In this document: piece after piece, positions 27,601 through 36,732 of the stretch
Numbering within the stretch: the stretch's first letter is position 1
How the letters are laid out: the number at the start of each line of letters is the position of its first letter
Assembly (NCBI RefSeq): GCF_904063065.1
Contig: NZ_CAJFCL010000003.1
Span: 496,001 to 560,000 of the forward strand
Direction of reading: 5' to 3'
From: Pseudomonas paraversuta
Lineage (GTDB): Bacteria > Pseudomonadota > Gammaproteobacteria > Pseudomonadales > Pseudomonadaceae
DNA: 64,000 nucleotides
Notes under the pieces: generated by a model
What the model saw: only the letters and a program-made list of their open reading frames with translations
Told to the model about the DNA's origin: nothing
The model's database searches: none
Position numbers and translations under genes: made by a program

Positions 27601-28017
27601 CCTGCGCGCCCGCTGTCAGCCCGGCGCAGCAAGCACAGCCCCTATAAAGACCTGAGCGGGTTATTGCGCTCCTTCGATTACGCAGCGGCCATGGCGGTCA
27701 GCAACGTGCAACAGTCGGATCACTCGGATCAGGCTGACGATGCACGGCAACGGGTGGTTGAACGCTATTTGCAAGAAGCCCGGACAGCATTGGTCGATGC
27801 ATACCGGCAAGCAACAGCTAGCCTTGCCCATGACTGGAAAGTGGCCGGGGGCGAGGATGCCGCACTGGCGCTGTTCAGTCTGGAAAAGGCGGCCTATGAA
27901 ATTATCTATGAAGCGGCAAATCGGCCTGCCTGGTTGCGGGTTCCCTTGCAGGGTTTAAGCGATTTGCTCACCCACTTGCCAAGTACGGCCAAGCCTTTAC
28001 CGGATGGAGAGAAGTGA
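24670..28017 (+). CDS. treS: Trehalose synthase fused to maltokinase (TreS-Pep2)
   Basis: A 1115-residue bifunctional enzyme. Residues 1 to about 550 are GH13_16 trehalose synthase (trehalose to maltose): [19 protein letters not shown], nucleophile Asp212 in [13 protein letters not shown], Glu254 in [11 protein letters not shown], Asp325 in [11 protein letters not shown]. About residues 640-1110 are a maltokinase of aminoglycoside-kinase fold: [14 protein letters not shown] at its start and the catalytic segment [10 protein letters not shown] (His954) with YFIDFEGEP. It thus turns trehalose into maltose 1-phosphate, the substrate of GlgE. In mycobacteria the two activities are separate proteins. 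It lies 60 bp after glgE and overlaps glgB by ATGA. Confidence 0.97.
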   Translation: MANQPASASFIKDPLWYKDAVIYQVHIKSFFDSNNDGIGDFPGLISKLDYIAELGVNTLWLLPFYPSPRRDDGYDIADYRGVHPDYGTLADVKRFIAQAHKRGLRVITELVINHTSDQHPWFQKARRAKAGSRARDYYVWSDTDEKYDGTRIIFLDTETSNWTWDPVAGQYFWHRFYSHQPDLNFDNPQVMKEVLAVMRYWLDMGIDGLRLDAIPYLIERDGTNNENLPETHQILKQIRAEIDAHYPDRMLLAEANQWPEDTQQYFGDSDGINGDECHMAFHFPLMPRMYMALAQEDRFPITDILRQTPEIPANCQWAIFLRNHDELTLEMVTDKERDYLWNYYAADKRARINLGIRRRLAPLMERDRRRIELLNSLLLSMPGTPTLYYGDEIGMGDNIYLGDRDGVRTPMQWSIDRNGGFSRANPASLVLPPIMDPLYGYQSVNVEAQSGDPHSLLNWTRRLLSVRQQQQAFGRGTLKMLSPSNRRILAYIREYTDGDGKTETILCVANVSRSAQAAELELSEFAGRVPVEMLGGNAFPPIGQMDFMLTLAPYGFYWFLLATENQMPSWHAEPAQSLPELLTLVLKQRLEELLDTPPRTTLENVILPAWLPKRRWFGQKNAPVEQVKILHGTRFGDALHPMLLTEVQVTSGGEQHHYQVPLGVLGEDQASSTLAQQSVLSRLRRGPQVGFMTDAFALEAFVRAVLAGMQSGEKISSSAGTISFTATAQLAALGLNEQSEVRYLTAEQSNSSVVIGGAMVLKLIRKISSGQHPELELGAYLTEAGYQHISPLLGAVVRHGTGGEETLLMIAQGYLSNQGDAWTWTQNNLERAIRDEMADAMSEHEQHYNALVELADFAGLLGQRLGEMHGVLAQASDNPDFAPQTTSEADTRQWASHINGQLKQALKLLKQHLPELGEPEQKQVKKLLAQQGAITAHVQQLAKRTQGGLKIRVHGDLHLGQVLVVKGDAYFIDFEGEPARPLSARRSKHSPYKDLSGLLRSFDYAAAMAVSNVQQSDHSDQADDARQRVVERYLQEARTALVDAYRQATASLAHDWKVAGGEDAALALFSLEKAAYEIIYEAANRPAWLRVPLQGLSDLLTHLPSTAKPLPDGEK

Positions 28018-30242
28018 TGAGTTCAAACAAGGTTCCTGGCCCGGGGAAAATGGCTGTGCTGCCCGCGCGCGACGACATCGAAGCACTGATCAACACTCGG
28101 CACCGGGACCCTTTTGCGGTGTTGGGGCCGCACCCGGACGGTGTGGGCGGGCAAGTGATACGGGCATTTTTGCCCGGTGCCCTGAGCGTCAAGGTAGTGG
28201 CCCGCGACTCGGACGAGGTGATTGGCACGCTGGACAGCAGCGAGGTCCCGGGCCTGTTTGCCGGGCATTTTGCCGATGTCCGCGGCTATCGGCTATGTAT
28301 CAGTTGGGCCGGTGGCGAGCAGACCAGTGAAGATCCTTACAGCTTTGGGCCTTTGCTGGGGGAAATGGACCTGTATCTGTTTGCAGAGGGTAATCACCGG
28401 GACTTGAGCAGTTGTTTCGGCGCCCAGGTCATGAGCGTCGATGGCGTTCCCGGTGTGCGTTTTGCGGTGTGGGCGCCGAATGCGCGGCGAGTGTCGGTGG
28501 TGGGGGATTTCAATATCTGGGATGGCCGCAGGCACCCCATGCGCCTGCGCCATCCAAGCGGGGTCTGGGAGCTGTTTATTCCGCGTCTTGCGCCCGGTGA
28601 AGCCTACAAGTACGAAATTCTTGGGGCCAACGGTATCTTGCCGCTCAAGGCTGATCCGGTGGCGCTGGCCACCCAGTTGCCGCCCGATACGGCCTCCCGG
28701 GTGGCCTCGCCGCTGCAGGTGGACTGGCAGGACGCGGCCTGGATGCAGAGTCGCGCTGAACATCAGAAGCCGGACGCGCCATTGTCCATTTATGAATTGC
28801 ACGCCGGCTCCTGGCAGTGCGAGGTCGATGATATCGGCGAAGTTGCGCGCCTGTATAACTGGCATGAACTGGCAGAGCGCCTGATCCCTTACGTACAGAA
28901 ACTGGGGTTCACCCATATCGAGCTGATGCCGATCATGGAACACCCGTTTGGCGGTTCGTGGGGCTATCAGCCCTTGTCCCAGTTTGCGCCGAGTGCCCGA
29001 TACGGTTCGCCGGATGATTTCGCAGCCTTCGTCAATGCCTGTCATGTGGCCGGGATCGGGGTGATTCTGGACTGGGTGCCCGCGCATTTTCCCAACGATA
29101 CCCATGGCCTGGCGCAATTTGACGGCACGGCGCTGTATGAATATGCCAACCCGCTGGAGGGCTATCACCAGGACTGGAACACCTTGATCTACAACCTGGG
29201 GCGCACCGAAGTCCATGGCTTCATGCTGGCCTCGGCGTTGCACTGGCTCAAGCATTTCCATATCGACGGCCTGCGGGTGGATGCGGTGGCCTCGATGCTG
29301 TATCGCGATTACTCGCGCAAAGCGGGCGAGTGGGTGCCGAACATTCATGGGGGCCGGGAAAACCTCGAAGCCATTGAGTTCTTGCGCCATCTCAACGACG
29401 TGGTGGCCCTGGAGGCCCCCGGCGCCCTGATGATTGCCGAAGAGTCCACCGCGTGGCCGGGGGTCAGTCAGAGTACCCAGCAGGGCGGTCTGGGTTTTGC
29501 CTACAAATGGAACATGGGCTGGATGCATGATTCGCTGCACTACATCCAGCAGGACCCGATGTACCGTGCCCATCATCACAACGAGTTGAGCTTTGGCCTG
29601 GTGTACGCCTGGAGCGAGCGCTTCATCCTGCCGATTTCCCACGATGAAGTGGTGCACGGCAAGCATTCACTGATCGACAAGATGCCCGGGGATCGCTGGC
29701 AAAAATTCGCCAACCTGCGGGCCTATCTGAGTTTTATGTGGGCGCATCCGGGCAAGAAGTTGCTGTTTATGGGCTGTGAGTTCGGACAGTGGCGCGAGTG
29801 GAACCACGATCAGCAACTGGACTGGTACTTGCTGCAATACCATGACCACCAGGGGGTGCAGAAGCTGGTGGGTGATTTGAATCGCCTGTACCGCGAAGAA
29901 CCGGCGCTGCATGACCAGGACGATGTGGCGCAAGGCTTTCAATGGCTGATCGGGGATGATGCGACCAACAGTGTCTATGCCTGGCTGCGCTGGAGCAAGG
30001 CGGGCAAACCGCTGCTGGTGGTCGCCAACTTCACCCCGGTGCCTCGTCCGGGATATCGCATTGGCGTGCCGTTTTCCGGTACCTGGCAAGAGGTGCTCAA
30101 CAGTGATGCGGATACTTATGCCGGTTCCAACTATGGCAATGGCGGGGGAGTGATGACCCAGGCCTTGCCAAGTCATGGTCAGGAGGTTTCGCTGGCATTG
30201 AATCTGCCGCCGCTGGGGGTTCTGATTTTACAGCCGACGTGA
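28014..30242 (+). CDS. glgB: 1,4-alpha-glucan branching enzyme GlgB
   Basis: A 742-residue GH13_9 enzyme introducing alpha-1,6 branches. It has the long N-terminus (two carbohydrate-binding-like modules: [12 protein letters not shown] near residue 30; [18 protein letters not shown] near residue 155), then the barrel with YELHAGSWQ, nucleophile Asp423 ([17 protein letters not shown]), Glu476 ([12 protein letters not shown]) and Asp in [13 protein letters not shown]. The ATG overlaps the treS stop; a second ATG follows directly, so the first codon is uncertain by one residue. It completes the trehalose-to-branched-glucan route. A palindromic repeat follows before the convergent ybhP gene. Confidence 0.97.
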   Translation: MMSSNKVPGPGKMAVLPARDDIEALINTRHRDPFAVLGPHPDGVGGQVIRAFLPGALSVKVVARDSDEVIGTLDSSEVPGLFAGHFADVRGYRLCISWAGGEQTSEDPYSFGPLLGEMDLYLFAEGNHRDLSSCFGAQVMSVDGVPGVRFAVWAPNARRVSVVGDFNIWDGRRHPMRLRHPSGVWELFIPRLAPGEAYKYEILGANGILPLKADPVALATQLPPDTASRVASPLQVDWQDAAWMQSRAEHQKPDAPLSIYELHAGSWQCEVDDIGEVARLYNWHELAERLIPYVQKLGFTHIELMPIMEHPFGGSWGYQPLSQFAPSARYGSPDDFAAFVNACHVAGIGVILDWVPAHFPNDTHGLAQFDGTALYEYANPLEGYHQDWNTLIYNLGRTEVHGFMLASALHWLKHFHIDGLRVDAVASMLYRDYSRKAGEWVPNIHGGRENLEAIEFLRHLNDVVALEAPGALMIAEESTAWPGVSQSTQQGGLGFAYKWNMGWMHDSLHYIQQDPMYRAHHHNELSFGLVYAWSERFILPISHDEVVHGKHSLIDKMPGDRWQKFANLRAYLSFMWAHPGKKLLFMGCEFGQWREWNHDQQLDWYLLQYHDHQGVQKLVGDLNRLYREEPALHDQDDVAQGFQWLIGDDATNSVYAWLRWSKAGKPLLVVANFTPVPRPGYRIGVPFSGTWQEVLNSDADTYAGSNYGNGGGVMTQALPSHGQEVSLALNLPPLGVLILQPT

Positions 30243-30300
30243 TGCCTGGTGGTATGCCCCGGTGCTTTTCCTTTTCAGCCTGCCGGGGCAGATTTTCCCG

Positions 30301-30467
30301 GGTAGTCGCTGACGAGCAACGAGGCTGCGACAAGGGGCAGCAGGCCCTTCAGTTGCGGGGCCTGCTACGCAGTCCATCGCAGCCTCGTCAGCGACTACCG
30401 GTGAAAGGCCCCACAAGTGTGACGGTCCCAGGGCAACCGGGCGCAGCCTTCGGCAACTGCCGCTACC
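30301..30467. repeat. Composite palindromic repeat, copy C
   Basis: The palindrome (30301-30399) begins GGTAGTCGCTGACGAG and ends CTCGTCAGCGACTACC, a nearly perfect inverted repeat whose centre holds GCAGGCCC and GGGGCCTGC segments. The small companion element (30437-30467: CCGGGCGCAGCC, then GGCAACTGCCGCTACC) lies on the opposite side compared with copies A and B. As in copy A it separates two convergent genes (glgB and ybhP) and is a likely bidirectional terminator. Confidence 0.75.
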
Positions 30468-30476
30468 AACGATTGT

Positions 30477-31277
30477 TCACAGATGCACTTCCACCGCCAA
30501 CGGCAGGTGATCCGATAGATGGGGCCACGGTTTGTGGCCCAGGATGGTCGGGTGGTGACTGGAGGCATTGCGCAGGTAAATCCGGTCCAGACGCAGCAGC
30601 GGCCAGCGCGCCGGGTAGGTCCTGGCCAGTTTGCCGTGGTGACGTTCAAATACTTCGTGCAGGTCGTCACGCTGGGAAAGCATGGCATTGCCTTGCTCTT
30701 TCCAGTCATTGAAATCACCGGCAATGATCACCGGATCGTCAGGCGGCAAGGACTTGAGCAACTGATTAAGCAGCACGATCTGCAACTGTCTGTGGCTTTC
30801 CAGCAGGCTCAAGTGGACGCATATCGCATGCACGTTCTCGTGCCCCGGGACATCCAGCACGCAGTGCAGCAGGCCACGCCGTTCCGGGCCGGTGATGGAT
30901 ACATCGAGGTTGCGGTATGACTTGATCGGGTACTTGGACAACACCGCATTGCCGTGATGACCGTCGGGGTATACCGCATTGCGCCCGTAGGCGTAGTCGG
31001 TCCACATGCTGTCAGCCAGGAATTCATATTGCGATACCTGTGGCCAGGCATCGTAGCGCGATGCGTGCTTCTCATGTTCGCCCAGCACTTCCTGCAGAAA
31101 AACCAGGTCGGCCGATGTACTGCGTACGGCGTCGCGCAGTTCGGGCAGGATGAAACGGCGATTGAAGGCGGTGAAGCCCTTGTGCATGTTGACCGTGAGC
31201 ACCTTCATTCGGTGTACATCAGGCACTGCGCCCGGGGCGGGTGACTCAATGTCGTTACCGGCAATATCAAGGGTCAT
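30477..31277 (-). CDS. ybhP: Endonuclease/exonuclease/phosphatase family protein, YbhP type
   Basis: A 266-residue DNase-I-fold phosphodiesterase or phosphatase. It closely matches E. coli YbhP, including HKGFTAFNRRFILPELRDAV, the metal-binding Glu in DLVFLQEVLGEHE, YGRNAVYPDGHHGNAVLS, VIIAGDFNDWK and the C-terminal HLSDHLPLAVEVHL. Start at 31277 follows AGGAG. In E. coli ybhP sits with clsB and ybhN (a cardiolipin synthase and a membrane protein), so a phospholipid-related role is possible; neither partner is here. It lies 61 bp after the GT2 gene in the same direction and is probably the last gene of the glgX operon. Confidence 0.9.
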   Translation of the reverse strand: MTLDIAGNDIESPAPGAVPDVHRMKVLTVNMHKGFTAFNRRFILPELRDAVRSTSADLVFLQEVLGEHEKHASRYDAWPQVSQYEFLADSMWTDYAYGRNAVYPDGHHGNAVLSKYPIKSYRNLDVSITGPERRGLLHCVLDVPGHENVHAICVHLSLLESHRQLQIVLLNQLLKSLPPDDPVIIAGDFNDWKEQGNAMLSQRDDLHEVFERHHGKLARTYPARWPLLRLDRIYLRNASSHHPTILGHKPWPHLSDHLPLAVEVHL

Positions 31278-31338
31278 GGTTTCTCCTGGGTTGTCAGGGT
31301 CCGACCCGGTGCGAGCCTGGCCGTTCAACACAGGCTAT

Positions 31339-32040
31339 TTATAGCGCACCGGGCCGTGGGTCCGGTTGATGTTGATCAGCTGCCGGGGCGATCAGCAGTG
31401 ACTTCAGGTAATCGCCGAAGCCACCCCTGGCGCGACAGTCCAGCCGGGCACTGGTGGTCACCCTGGGCCGGTGGCTCCAGGCGATGGAGGCACCACTGGC
31501 CTGCAGCCGCTTCACCAGATGCACATCTTCATGGCACGCCAACGGCTGAAAACCTCCAGCATCGCGATATGCCCGGGCACTGAAGCCCAGGTTGGCGCCA
31601 TGAATGTGCCGATGCCCGTCCCGGGCCTCATAGGCCGCCAGATATCGGGCGCGGGCAGGGGCATCGACCAGGGGGCCCCAGTCATCGATCCGCACGGTGC
31701 CGCATACGGCATCGGTATTGAGCGCCAGTTGCGCCACCAGCCAGTCATCGGCTACCAGGCTGTCTGCGTCGGTGCAGGAGATCCATCGCGCCCCCTGCTC
31801 AAGCAGCCACTGCGCACCGGTGCCCCGGGCGACTCCGACATTGCGGGCCTTGATGTGCAGCACCTTGATGTCGTACTTGGCGGCTATGTCTGCCGAACCA
31901 TCGCTGCAACTGTCGAGCACCAGCGTCACCTTGACCGCCTCGCCGTTGAGTTCGGGGTGCCGGGCTGCCGTGAGCGCAGCTTGCAGGCATTGCGCGAGCA
32001 GATCTTGCTCGTTGTGAGCAGGTATCAGAATGCCGATCAT
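31339..32040 (-). CDS. Family 2 glycosyltransferase
   Basis: A 233-residue GT-A fold enzyme without membrane helices. N-terminal IGILIPAHNEQDLLAQCLQA, nucleotide-sugar site DSCSDGSADIAAKY, the metal-binding DxD-type motif in SCTDADSLVADDWL, and acceptor-region GANLGFSARAYRDAGGF with CHEDVHLVKRL (the ED motif). It starts within the last codons of the methyltransferase gene (ATGA overlap at 32037-32040). Donor and acceptor are unknown. Together with the methyltransferase, deacetylase and dehydrogenase-like genes it suggests assembly of a small glycoconjugate in the cytosol. Confidence 0.88.
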   Translation of the reverse strand: MIGILIPAHNEQDLLAQCLQAALTAARHPELNGEAVKVTLVLDSCSDGSADIAAKYDIKVLHIKARNVGVARGTGAQWLLEQGARWISCTDADSLVADDWLVAQLALNTDAVCGTVRIDDWGPLVDAPARARYLAAYEARDGHRHIHGANLGFSARAYRDAGGFQPLACHEDVHLVKRLQASGASIAWSHRPRVTTSARLDCRARGGFGDYLKSLLIAPAADQHQPDPRPGAL

Positions 32041-32636
32041 CGCAGGCCCTCCTGGCTTGCCACTGACATAGGGTCGAGGCCCCAGACTTCAAGTACAAAA
32101 TCATCTTCCAGGTGCTGCGCGAGCCGGCTCAGCCCCAGGCCGGCATGCAGCAGGCCATGCACTTGATCCCCGGTCAGGGCGCAGCCCTCGATGGCCGGGC
32201 GCCAGTGACAGGCCAGTACCTGTCCCTGCTCTGCAAGGCTGCCCGCGATCCGCTCAATCATGGACTGCAACTCGTTGGCATCCAGGTAGTAGCCCAGTTC
32301 ACTGAGTACGATCAGGTCAAAACGGCCACTGGCCCAATCGGCCGGTAACCGGCTCTGGCGAACTTCAACGTTCGGGCAGTGGCTCAGGCGTTGCTGTGCC
32401 AGTTCGACCGCCCTGGCGGCTGCGTCGCAACACAACAGGCGGTCAGTGCGCTGGGCCAGGCCTGCACTTAACTCGCCATTGGCACAGCCCAACTCATAGA
32501 TCGACCCATAATGCTGACGCGGCAAGCTGGCCAGGGTCAGTGCGCGTTTGCGCTGTTCGTACCAGCGCTCGCGAAAAGCCCACGGGTCCGGGTTCTGCTC
32601 ATACAGCTGATCAAAAAAAGCCGTGGAAACACCCAT
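32037..32636 (-). CDS. SAM-dependent methyltransferase, NodS-like
   Basis: A 199-residue class I methyltransferase. The N-terminus (FFDQLYEQNPDPWAFRERWY) with the following YEQRKRALTLASLP is the signature of the NodS family, whose rhizobial member N-methylates deacetylated chitin oligosaccharides. SAM-binding motif I is YELGCANGELSAGLA near residue 45, with CCDAAARAVELAQQRL and FDLIVLSELGYYLD after it. It is preceded by the PIG-L deacetylase gene (3-bp gap) and overlaps the glycosyltransferase gene, so the three products should be made together. The amine made free by the deacetylase is the obvious methylation site (inference). Confidence 0.87.
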   Translation of the reverse strand: MGVSTAFFDQLYEQNPDPWAFRERWYEQRKRALTLASLPRQHYGSIYELGCANGELSAGLAQRTDRLLCCDAAARAVELAQQRLSHCPNVEVRQSRLPADWASGRFDLIVLSELGYYLDANELQSMIERIAGSLAEQGQVLACHWRPAIEGCALTGDQVHGLLHAGLGLSRLAQHLEDDFVLEVWGLDPMSVASQEGLR

Positions 32637-32639
32637 GTT

Positions 32640-33404
32640 TCACTCCTGTACAAAGACTATTTCGTAGGGGCGCAGCAGGCGCTCGAGTGCCAGGGCCGGC
32701 AAAATCGGGCCTGAGCCGGTACTCGGGTCGTCCTGCAACTGACTGCTGAACGCACTGGCCGCATAGCGTTTACGCGCCATGGCACTGGGGCTGAGGTTGA
32801 TTTTGTACGCGCGGGCCCAAGGCACCCGGGCATCGTCATCGCGGGCCCAGTGCCAGGTCCAGATCGGCAGCTCATGCAGGGTCGCGCCCACCGCTTTGGC
32901 GGCGGTGCTGCTGGCGCGGCCGACCGCATCGTGATCGCTGTGGCCGTCCTCGCGCCAGGTCGCGAACAGCACATCACCGGGGCGTAACTGCTGCTCGATA
33001 AACACTGCCACCGCGGCCTCCCGGGTGGCGACCTGACTGTCCTCAAACCCTGCTCGTAGCCATTGCCACTGGGGTAGCGCGAGCCCCAGGCGGCGCAGCG
33101 CTTCTTCGGACTCCTGAACGCGCAACGCGCCCAGCTGCTGCGCGGGCCATCGGGTTGACCCCGGGTGGCTGGCAGTGCCGTCGGTGACCGAGATAAGCAG
33201 CAACTCACGGCCGGACGCGCCGATCATTTGCAGCAAGCCACCGCTGCCCAGTATTTCGTCATCCGGGTGCGGGGCAATGATCACCGCGCGGGCGCCTTCG
33301 GGTACCAGGTCCGACAGCTGTATTTCCGGCAACCCGGCCAGGCGCCGGGATTCGCTCCAGTGCTCCAGCGAGGTACCGGCCCCTACGATCAGATTGGTTT
33401 TCAT
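32640..33404 (-). CDS. PIG-L/LmbE family N-deacetylase
   Basis: A 254-residue zinc-dependent deacetylase. The zinc motif HPDDE lies at residues 46-50 (VIIAPHPDDEILGSGG) with the second site in WREDGHSDHDAVG. The family removes acetyl groups from N-acetylglucosamine-type sugars (PIG-L, MshB, BshB). The start at 33404 overlaps the stop of the dehydrogenase-like gene; an ATG three codons upstream is possible. In other bacteria PIG-L and class I methyltransferase domains are found fused in one polypeptide, which supports a joint pathway with the next gene. Substrate unknown. Confidence 0.9.
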   Translation of the reverse strand: MKTNLIVGAGTSLEHWSESRRLAGLPEIQLSDLVPEGARAVIIAPHPDDEILGSGGLLQMIGASGRELLLISVTDGTASHPGSTRWPAQQLGALRVQESEEALRRLGLALPQWQWLRAGFEDSQVATREAAVAVFIEQQLRPGDVLFATWREDGHSDHDAVGRASSTAAKAVGATLHELPIWTWHWARDDDARVPWARAYKINLSPSAMARKRYAASAFSSQLQDDPSTGSGPILPALALERLLRPYEIVFVQE

Positions 33405-34402
33405 AGTGGCCACCAGGTGTCAGGTTGCAGCGCCACCAGTTTGCCCAGGGCTTGCAGGTCGCGTTCGGCATGGCTTTGGCGCAGGTACACCGGCAGGTCG
33501 GCGCTGAGCCGGGCAAAGTGCGGATTCTGGCAATAAGGGCCTGCGCCCAGTGCCCGGCCTACATGCTGAATCACCTGTTCGGCGCAGGCTTCAATGTGCG
33601 CCCGGGCCTGACGTGCCAGCAGTTGCGCGTCGGCCTCTGGGCTCTCATCGACCCGCCGGGCGCACTCGCGCAGAACGCAGGAGGCGCTGTACAGCGCAGC
33701 ATTCACCGCGCCCAGATGGGCCAGGGCGTGGGGCTCTTCGCGCTGGCTGCAGTGCTGTTGCAAGTAACTGCCCAGCCGGCTGGCTGCAGCGTGCCAGCAG
33801 GCGGCGATACCGATGGCGCCGTGCCAGAAACCCGGGCGCTGCAAGTAGTCGCCGGGGCGGCCGATGCAGGTGGCGGGCGCCTGCTCGAAGGTCACCTCGA
33901 CACTGGCGGTGGCGCGCATGCCAACCGCTTCCCAGCCGTGTGACGAGACGCTGATGTGTGGCTGGTGCATGTCCACCGCGACCAGTTGCACCGCGCCTTG
34001 CTCATCCCGTGCGGTGAGCAGGCCATGACTGACCACCGCCGCGCCCGAACACCAGGCCTTGCGGCCGGTGAGGATGGCCTGGCCATCGACCAAATGCACA
34101 TCGACCCGGGCATCCGGCGGTTCTGCCGCCCACAATCCCCAGGTACTGCCCGGTGCAGGCCGGGGGGCACCCAGTTCGTGGAGGGTGGCCAGGGCATCGG
34201 TATGGCCTTCATAAAGCTTGCACAGGCCCAGGTCCTGGCCGGCGACCCGCCCCAGTCGCTGCCAGCGCTCCAGGGTCTGGCCGCTGCCCGGCATCGGCAG
34301 TTGATCGAGGCCGGCCTGCACCATTTGCCGCAGGCAATCGCCCAACGCCTGAGGGGTGTCCAGGCGCGGCGCGTGGATTTCAAAAAATGCGTGCAGATCC
34401 AT
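33401..34402 (-). CDS. Acyl-CoA dehydrogenase-like flavoprotein
   Basis: A 333-residue protein, shorter than normal acyl-CoA dehydrogenases (about 380). Visible family features are YEGHTDALATLHELGAP, the flavin-region LWAAEPPDARVDVHLVDGQ with ILTGRKAWCSGA, GMRATASVEVTFEQAPA and a helical C-terminal half (GIAACWHAAASRLGSYL). The usual catalytic Glu context is not evident, so an oxidative role on a non-CoA substrate is possible. It begins two bases after the glgX stop and ends in an ATGA overlap with the deacetylase gene, which makes glgX and this gene run one transcriptional unit. Confidence 0.78.
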   Translation of the reverse strand: MDLHAFFEIHAPRLDTPQALGDCLRQMVQAGLDQLPMPGSGQTLERWQRLGRVAGQDLGLCKLYEGHTDALATLHELGAPRPAPGSTWGLWAAEPPDARVDVHLVDGQAILTGRKAWCSGAAVVSHGLLTARDEQGAVQLVAVDMHQPHISVSSHGWEAVGMRATASVEVTFEQAPATCIGRPGDYLQRPGFWHGAIGIAACWHAAASRLGSYLQQHCSQREEPHALAHLGAVNAALYSASCVLRECARRVDESPEADAQLLARQARAHIEACAEQVIQHVGRALGAGPYCQNPHFARLSADLPVYLRQSHAERDLQALGKLVALQPDTWWPL

Positions 34403-34404
34403 GT

Positions 34405-36567
34405 TCAGGTCCCTTGTTCACGCATCAGCTCGAACAGCGCCATCGAACGTCCATTGACGCAATAGGTGCTGTTGAATGCCAAGACCTCCTGGCCCTTGAT
34501 GTCCGGGTCGAAGGTGTCGAATTTACAAATCCAGCCGGTGCCCTCGGGCACTTCGGGCAGGGTGAAATCGACCCCGTCATGGTGCGCGTTGACGGCAATC
34601 AGCAGTGTGGCGTCGGCCCCGGCCCGTTGTACCCCCGAGACCCGGGCCCGGCCGTCCAGAAGCATGCCCAGACTGCGGCCATTGGCGTCCTGCCACTGCT
34701 CGATACTCATTTCATTGCCGTCGGCGGCCAGCCAGGTCACGTCCTTGACCCCCAGTTCTTCGTTGTAGTGGCCGACCAGAAACAGGTTGCGACGCAGGAT
34801 CGGATAGCTCATGCGCAGTTTGATCAGGCGCTTGACGAACTTGAGCAGCGACTTGCCGTCTTCGTCCAGGTCCCAGTTGATCCAGCCAATTTCGCTGTCC
34901 TGGCAATAGGCGTTGTTATTTCCGTGCTGGGTACGGGCGAATTCGTCACCGGCGACGATCATGGGTGTGCCCTGGGCCAGCAGCAGGGTGGCAAAGAAGT
35001 TGCGCATCTGGCGCAGGCGCAGGCCGTTGATTTCGGGATCGTCGACAGGGCCTTCAGCCCCGTGGTTCCAGGACAGGTTGTTGTTGCTGCCGTCCTGGTT
35101 GTCCTCGTCGTTGGCCTCGTTGTGCTTGTCGTTGTAGGACACCAGATCGTGCAGGGTGAAACCGTCGTGGGCGGTAATGAAGTTGACCGAGGCATAGGGC
35201 CTGCGCCCACGCTGATTGAACAGCTCGCCGGAAGCGGTCATGCGCGCGGCGAAATCGGCCAGTTGGCCCTCATCGCCCTTCCAGAAGGCCCGTACGGTAT
35301 CGCGAAAGCGGTCGTTCCACTCCGCCCAGCCCGGCGGGAAACCGCCCACTTGATAGCCCCCGGGGCCGCAGTCCCAGGGTTCGGCAATCATCTTCACCTG
35401 ACGCAGCAACGGGTCCTGACGGCAGGCCACCAGGAAGCTGTGCCGCTCGCTGAAGCCTTCGTGATAACGCCCCAGAATGGTCGCCAGATCGAAGCGAAAA
35501 CCGTCCACGTGCATTTCATGGGCCCAGTACCGCAACGAGTCGGTGACCATCTGCAGCACGCAGGGGTGGCTCAGGTCCAGGGTGTTGCCGGTGCCGGAAT
35601 CATTGATGTAGTAGCGATTGTCATCGGGCATCAGCCGGTAGTAGGAGGCGTTGTCGATCCCGCGCATCGACAGGGTGGGGCCTTGCTCGTTGCCTTCGGC
35701 GGTGTGGTTGTAGACCACGTCGAGAATGACTTCCAGACCGGCCTCGTGCAGGTGCGCGACCATCTCCTTGAATTCGGCGATTTTGCCGCTGGCCAGGTAG
35801 CGCGGGTCGGGGGCAAAAAACGCGATGCTGTTGTAGCCCCAGTAGTTGGTCATGCCTTTTTGCAGCAAGTGCTGGTCGTTGACGAACGCATGCACCGGCA
35901 GCAGTTCGACGCTGGTGACCCCCAGCTTGCGGATGTGCTCGATCACTTCGTCAACCATCAGCCCGGCAAAGGTGCCGCGCACATCTTCGGGTACCGCCGG
36001 ATGGCGCATGCTGATCCCGCGAACATGGGTTTCGTAGAAAATCGTACGGTCCCAGGGCACTTGCACCCGATGGTCGTGGCCCCAGGTGTGGGCGGGGTCT
36101 ATCACTTTGCATTTGGGCACGAAGGGCGCGCTGTCACGTTCGTCGAAACTCAGGTCGGCGTCGGGATGGCCGATGGTGTAGCCAAACAGCGCTTCAGACC
36201 ATTTAAGCTCGCCGACCAATTGTTTGGCATAGGGATCGATCAAGAGTTTGTGGTGATTGAAGCGGTGGCCATTTTCCGGGTCATAGGGGCCATAGACACG
36301 GTAGCCGTAGATTTGCCCCGGGTGGGCATCGGGCAAGTAGCCGTGGAAGGTTTCGTCGGTGTACTCGGGCAGTTCAATGCGCTCAAGCTCGATTTCGCCG
36401 CTGGGATCGAACAGGCACAGTTCGACTTTGGTGGCGTTGGCTGAAAACAATGCAAAGTTGACCCCCAGCCCGTCCCAGGTGGCGCCGAGCGGAAAGGGCA
36501 GGCCTTCACGAATGCGCGAGGGTTCAACGTCCGGAGTTGCAGGGGGGGGCGACTTGGGCTTGGTCAT
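34405..36567 (-). CDS. glgX: Glycogen debranching enzyme GlgX
   Basis: A 720-residue GH13_11 isoamylase-type enzyme that hydrolyses alpha-1,6 branches. N-terminal carbohydrate module (PLGATWDGLGVNFALFSANA), then the barrel with YETHVRGISMRHPAVPED, nucleophile Asp360 (VDGFRFDLATILGR), Glu396 (KMIAEPWDCGPGGYQVG) and ITAHDGFTLHDLVSYNDKHN. The start at 36567 follows AGGAG at six bases. It trims branched glucan so that TreY can act on linear ends. It heads a unit with the dehydrogenase-like/PIG-L/methyltransferase/GT2 genes, and is separated from the glgA operon by a terminator-like palindrome at 36696. Confidence 0.96.
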   Translation of the reverse strand: MTKPKSPPPATPDVEPSRIREGLPFPLGATWDGLGVNFALFSANATKVELCLFDPSGEIELERIELPEYTDETFHGYLPDAHPGQIYGYRVYGPYDPENGHRFNHHKLLIDPYAKQLVGELKWSEALFGYTIGHPDADLSFDERDSAPFVPKCKVIDPAHTWGHDHRVQVPWDRTIFYETHVRGISMRHPAVPEDVRGTFAGLMVDEVIEHIRKLGVTSVELLPVHAFVNDQHLLQKGMTNYWGYNSIAFFAPDPRYLASGKIAEFKEMVAHLHEAGLEVILDVVYNHTAEGNEQGPTLSMRGIDNASYYRLMPDDNRYYINDSGTGNTLDLSHPCVLQMVTDSLRYWAHEMHVDGFRFDLATILGRYHEGFSERHSFLVACRQDPLLRQVKMIAEPWDCGPGGYQVGGFPPGWAEWNDRFRDTVRAFWKGDEGQLADFAARMTASGELFNQRGRRPYASVNFITAHDGFTLHDLVSYNDKHNEANDEDNQDGSNNNLSWNHGAEGPVDDPEINGLRLRQMRNFFATLLLAQGTPMIVAGDEFARTQHGNNNAYCQDSEIGWINWDLDEDGKSLLKFVKRLIKLRMSYPILRRNLFLVGHYNEELGVKDVTWLAADGNEMSIEQWQDANGRSLGMLLDGRARVSGVQRAGADATLLIAVNAHHDGVDFTLPEVPEGTGWICKFDTFDPDIKGQEVLAFNSTYCVNGRSMALFELMREQGT

Positions 36568-36695
36568 GACTGCTCCTGGGTAATGGGTTAAATCCTGAAC
36601 GTTAATTCGCAGCGCGACTGGCGAAGGCACCGTGTTTTCAGGGCATAGCTTTGCCGTCAGGCATTACTGGCCTGCTAAAAATCTGATCAAAGATT

Positions 36696-36721
36696 CAGTG
36701 CGCAGACAGGTCTGCGCACTG
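36696..36721. terminator. Perfect 12-bp stem hairpin after the glgA-treZ-malQ-treY operon
   Basis: CAGTGCGCAGAC, AG, GTCTGCGCACTG is a perfect inverted repeat 11 bp beyond the stop of the DUF2934 gene. On the minus strand it is followed by a T-containing stretch (AATCTTTGATCAGATTTTT). It is a good candidate for the end of the five-gene operon and the boundary to the glgX promoter. Confidence 0.7.
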
Positions 36722-36732
36722 CAAAAACCGGG

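Noticed and set aside
34153..36444. 763-codon open frame on the plus strand opposite glgX
   Set aside because: It mirrors the glgX coding frame, has no domain match and no ribosome-binding site; long antisense frames are expected in GC-rich coding DNA.
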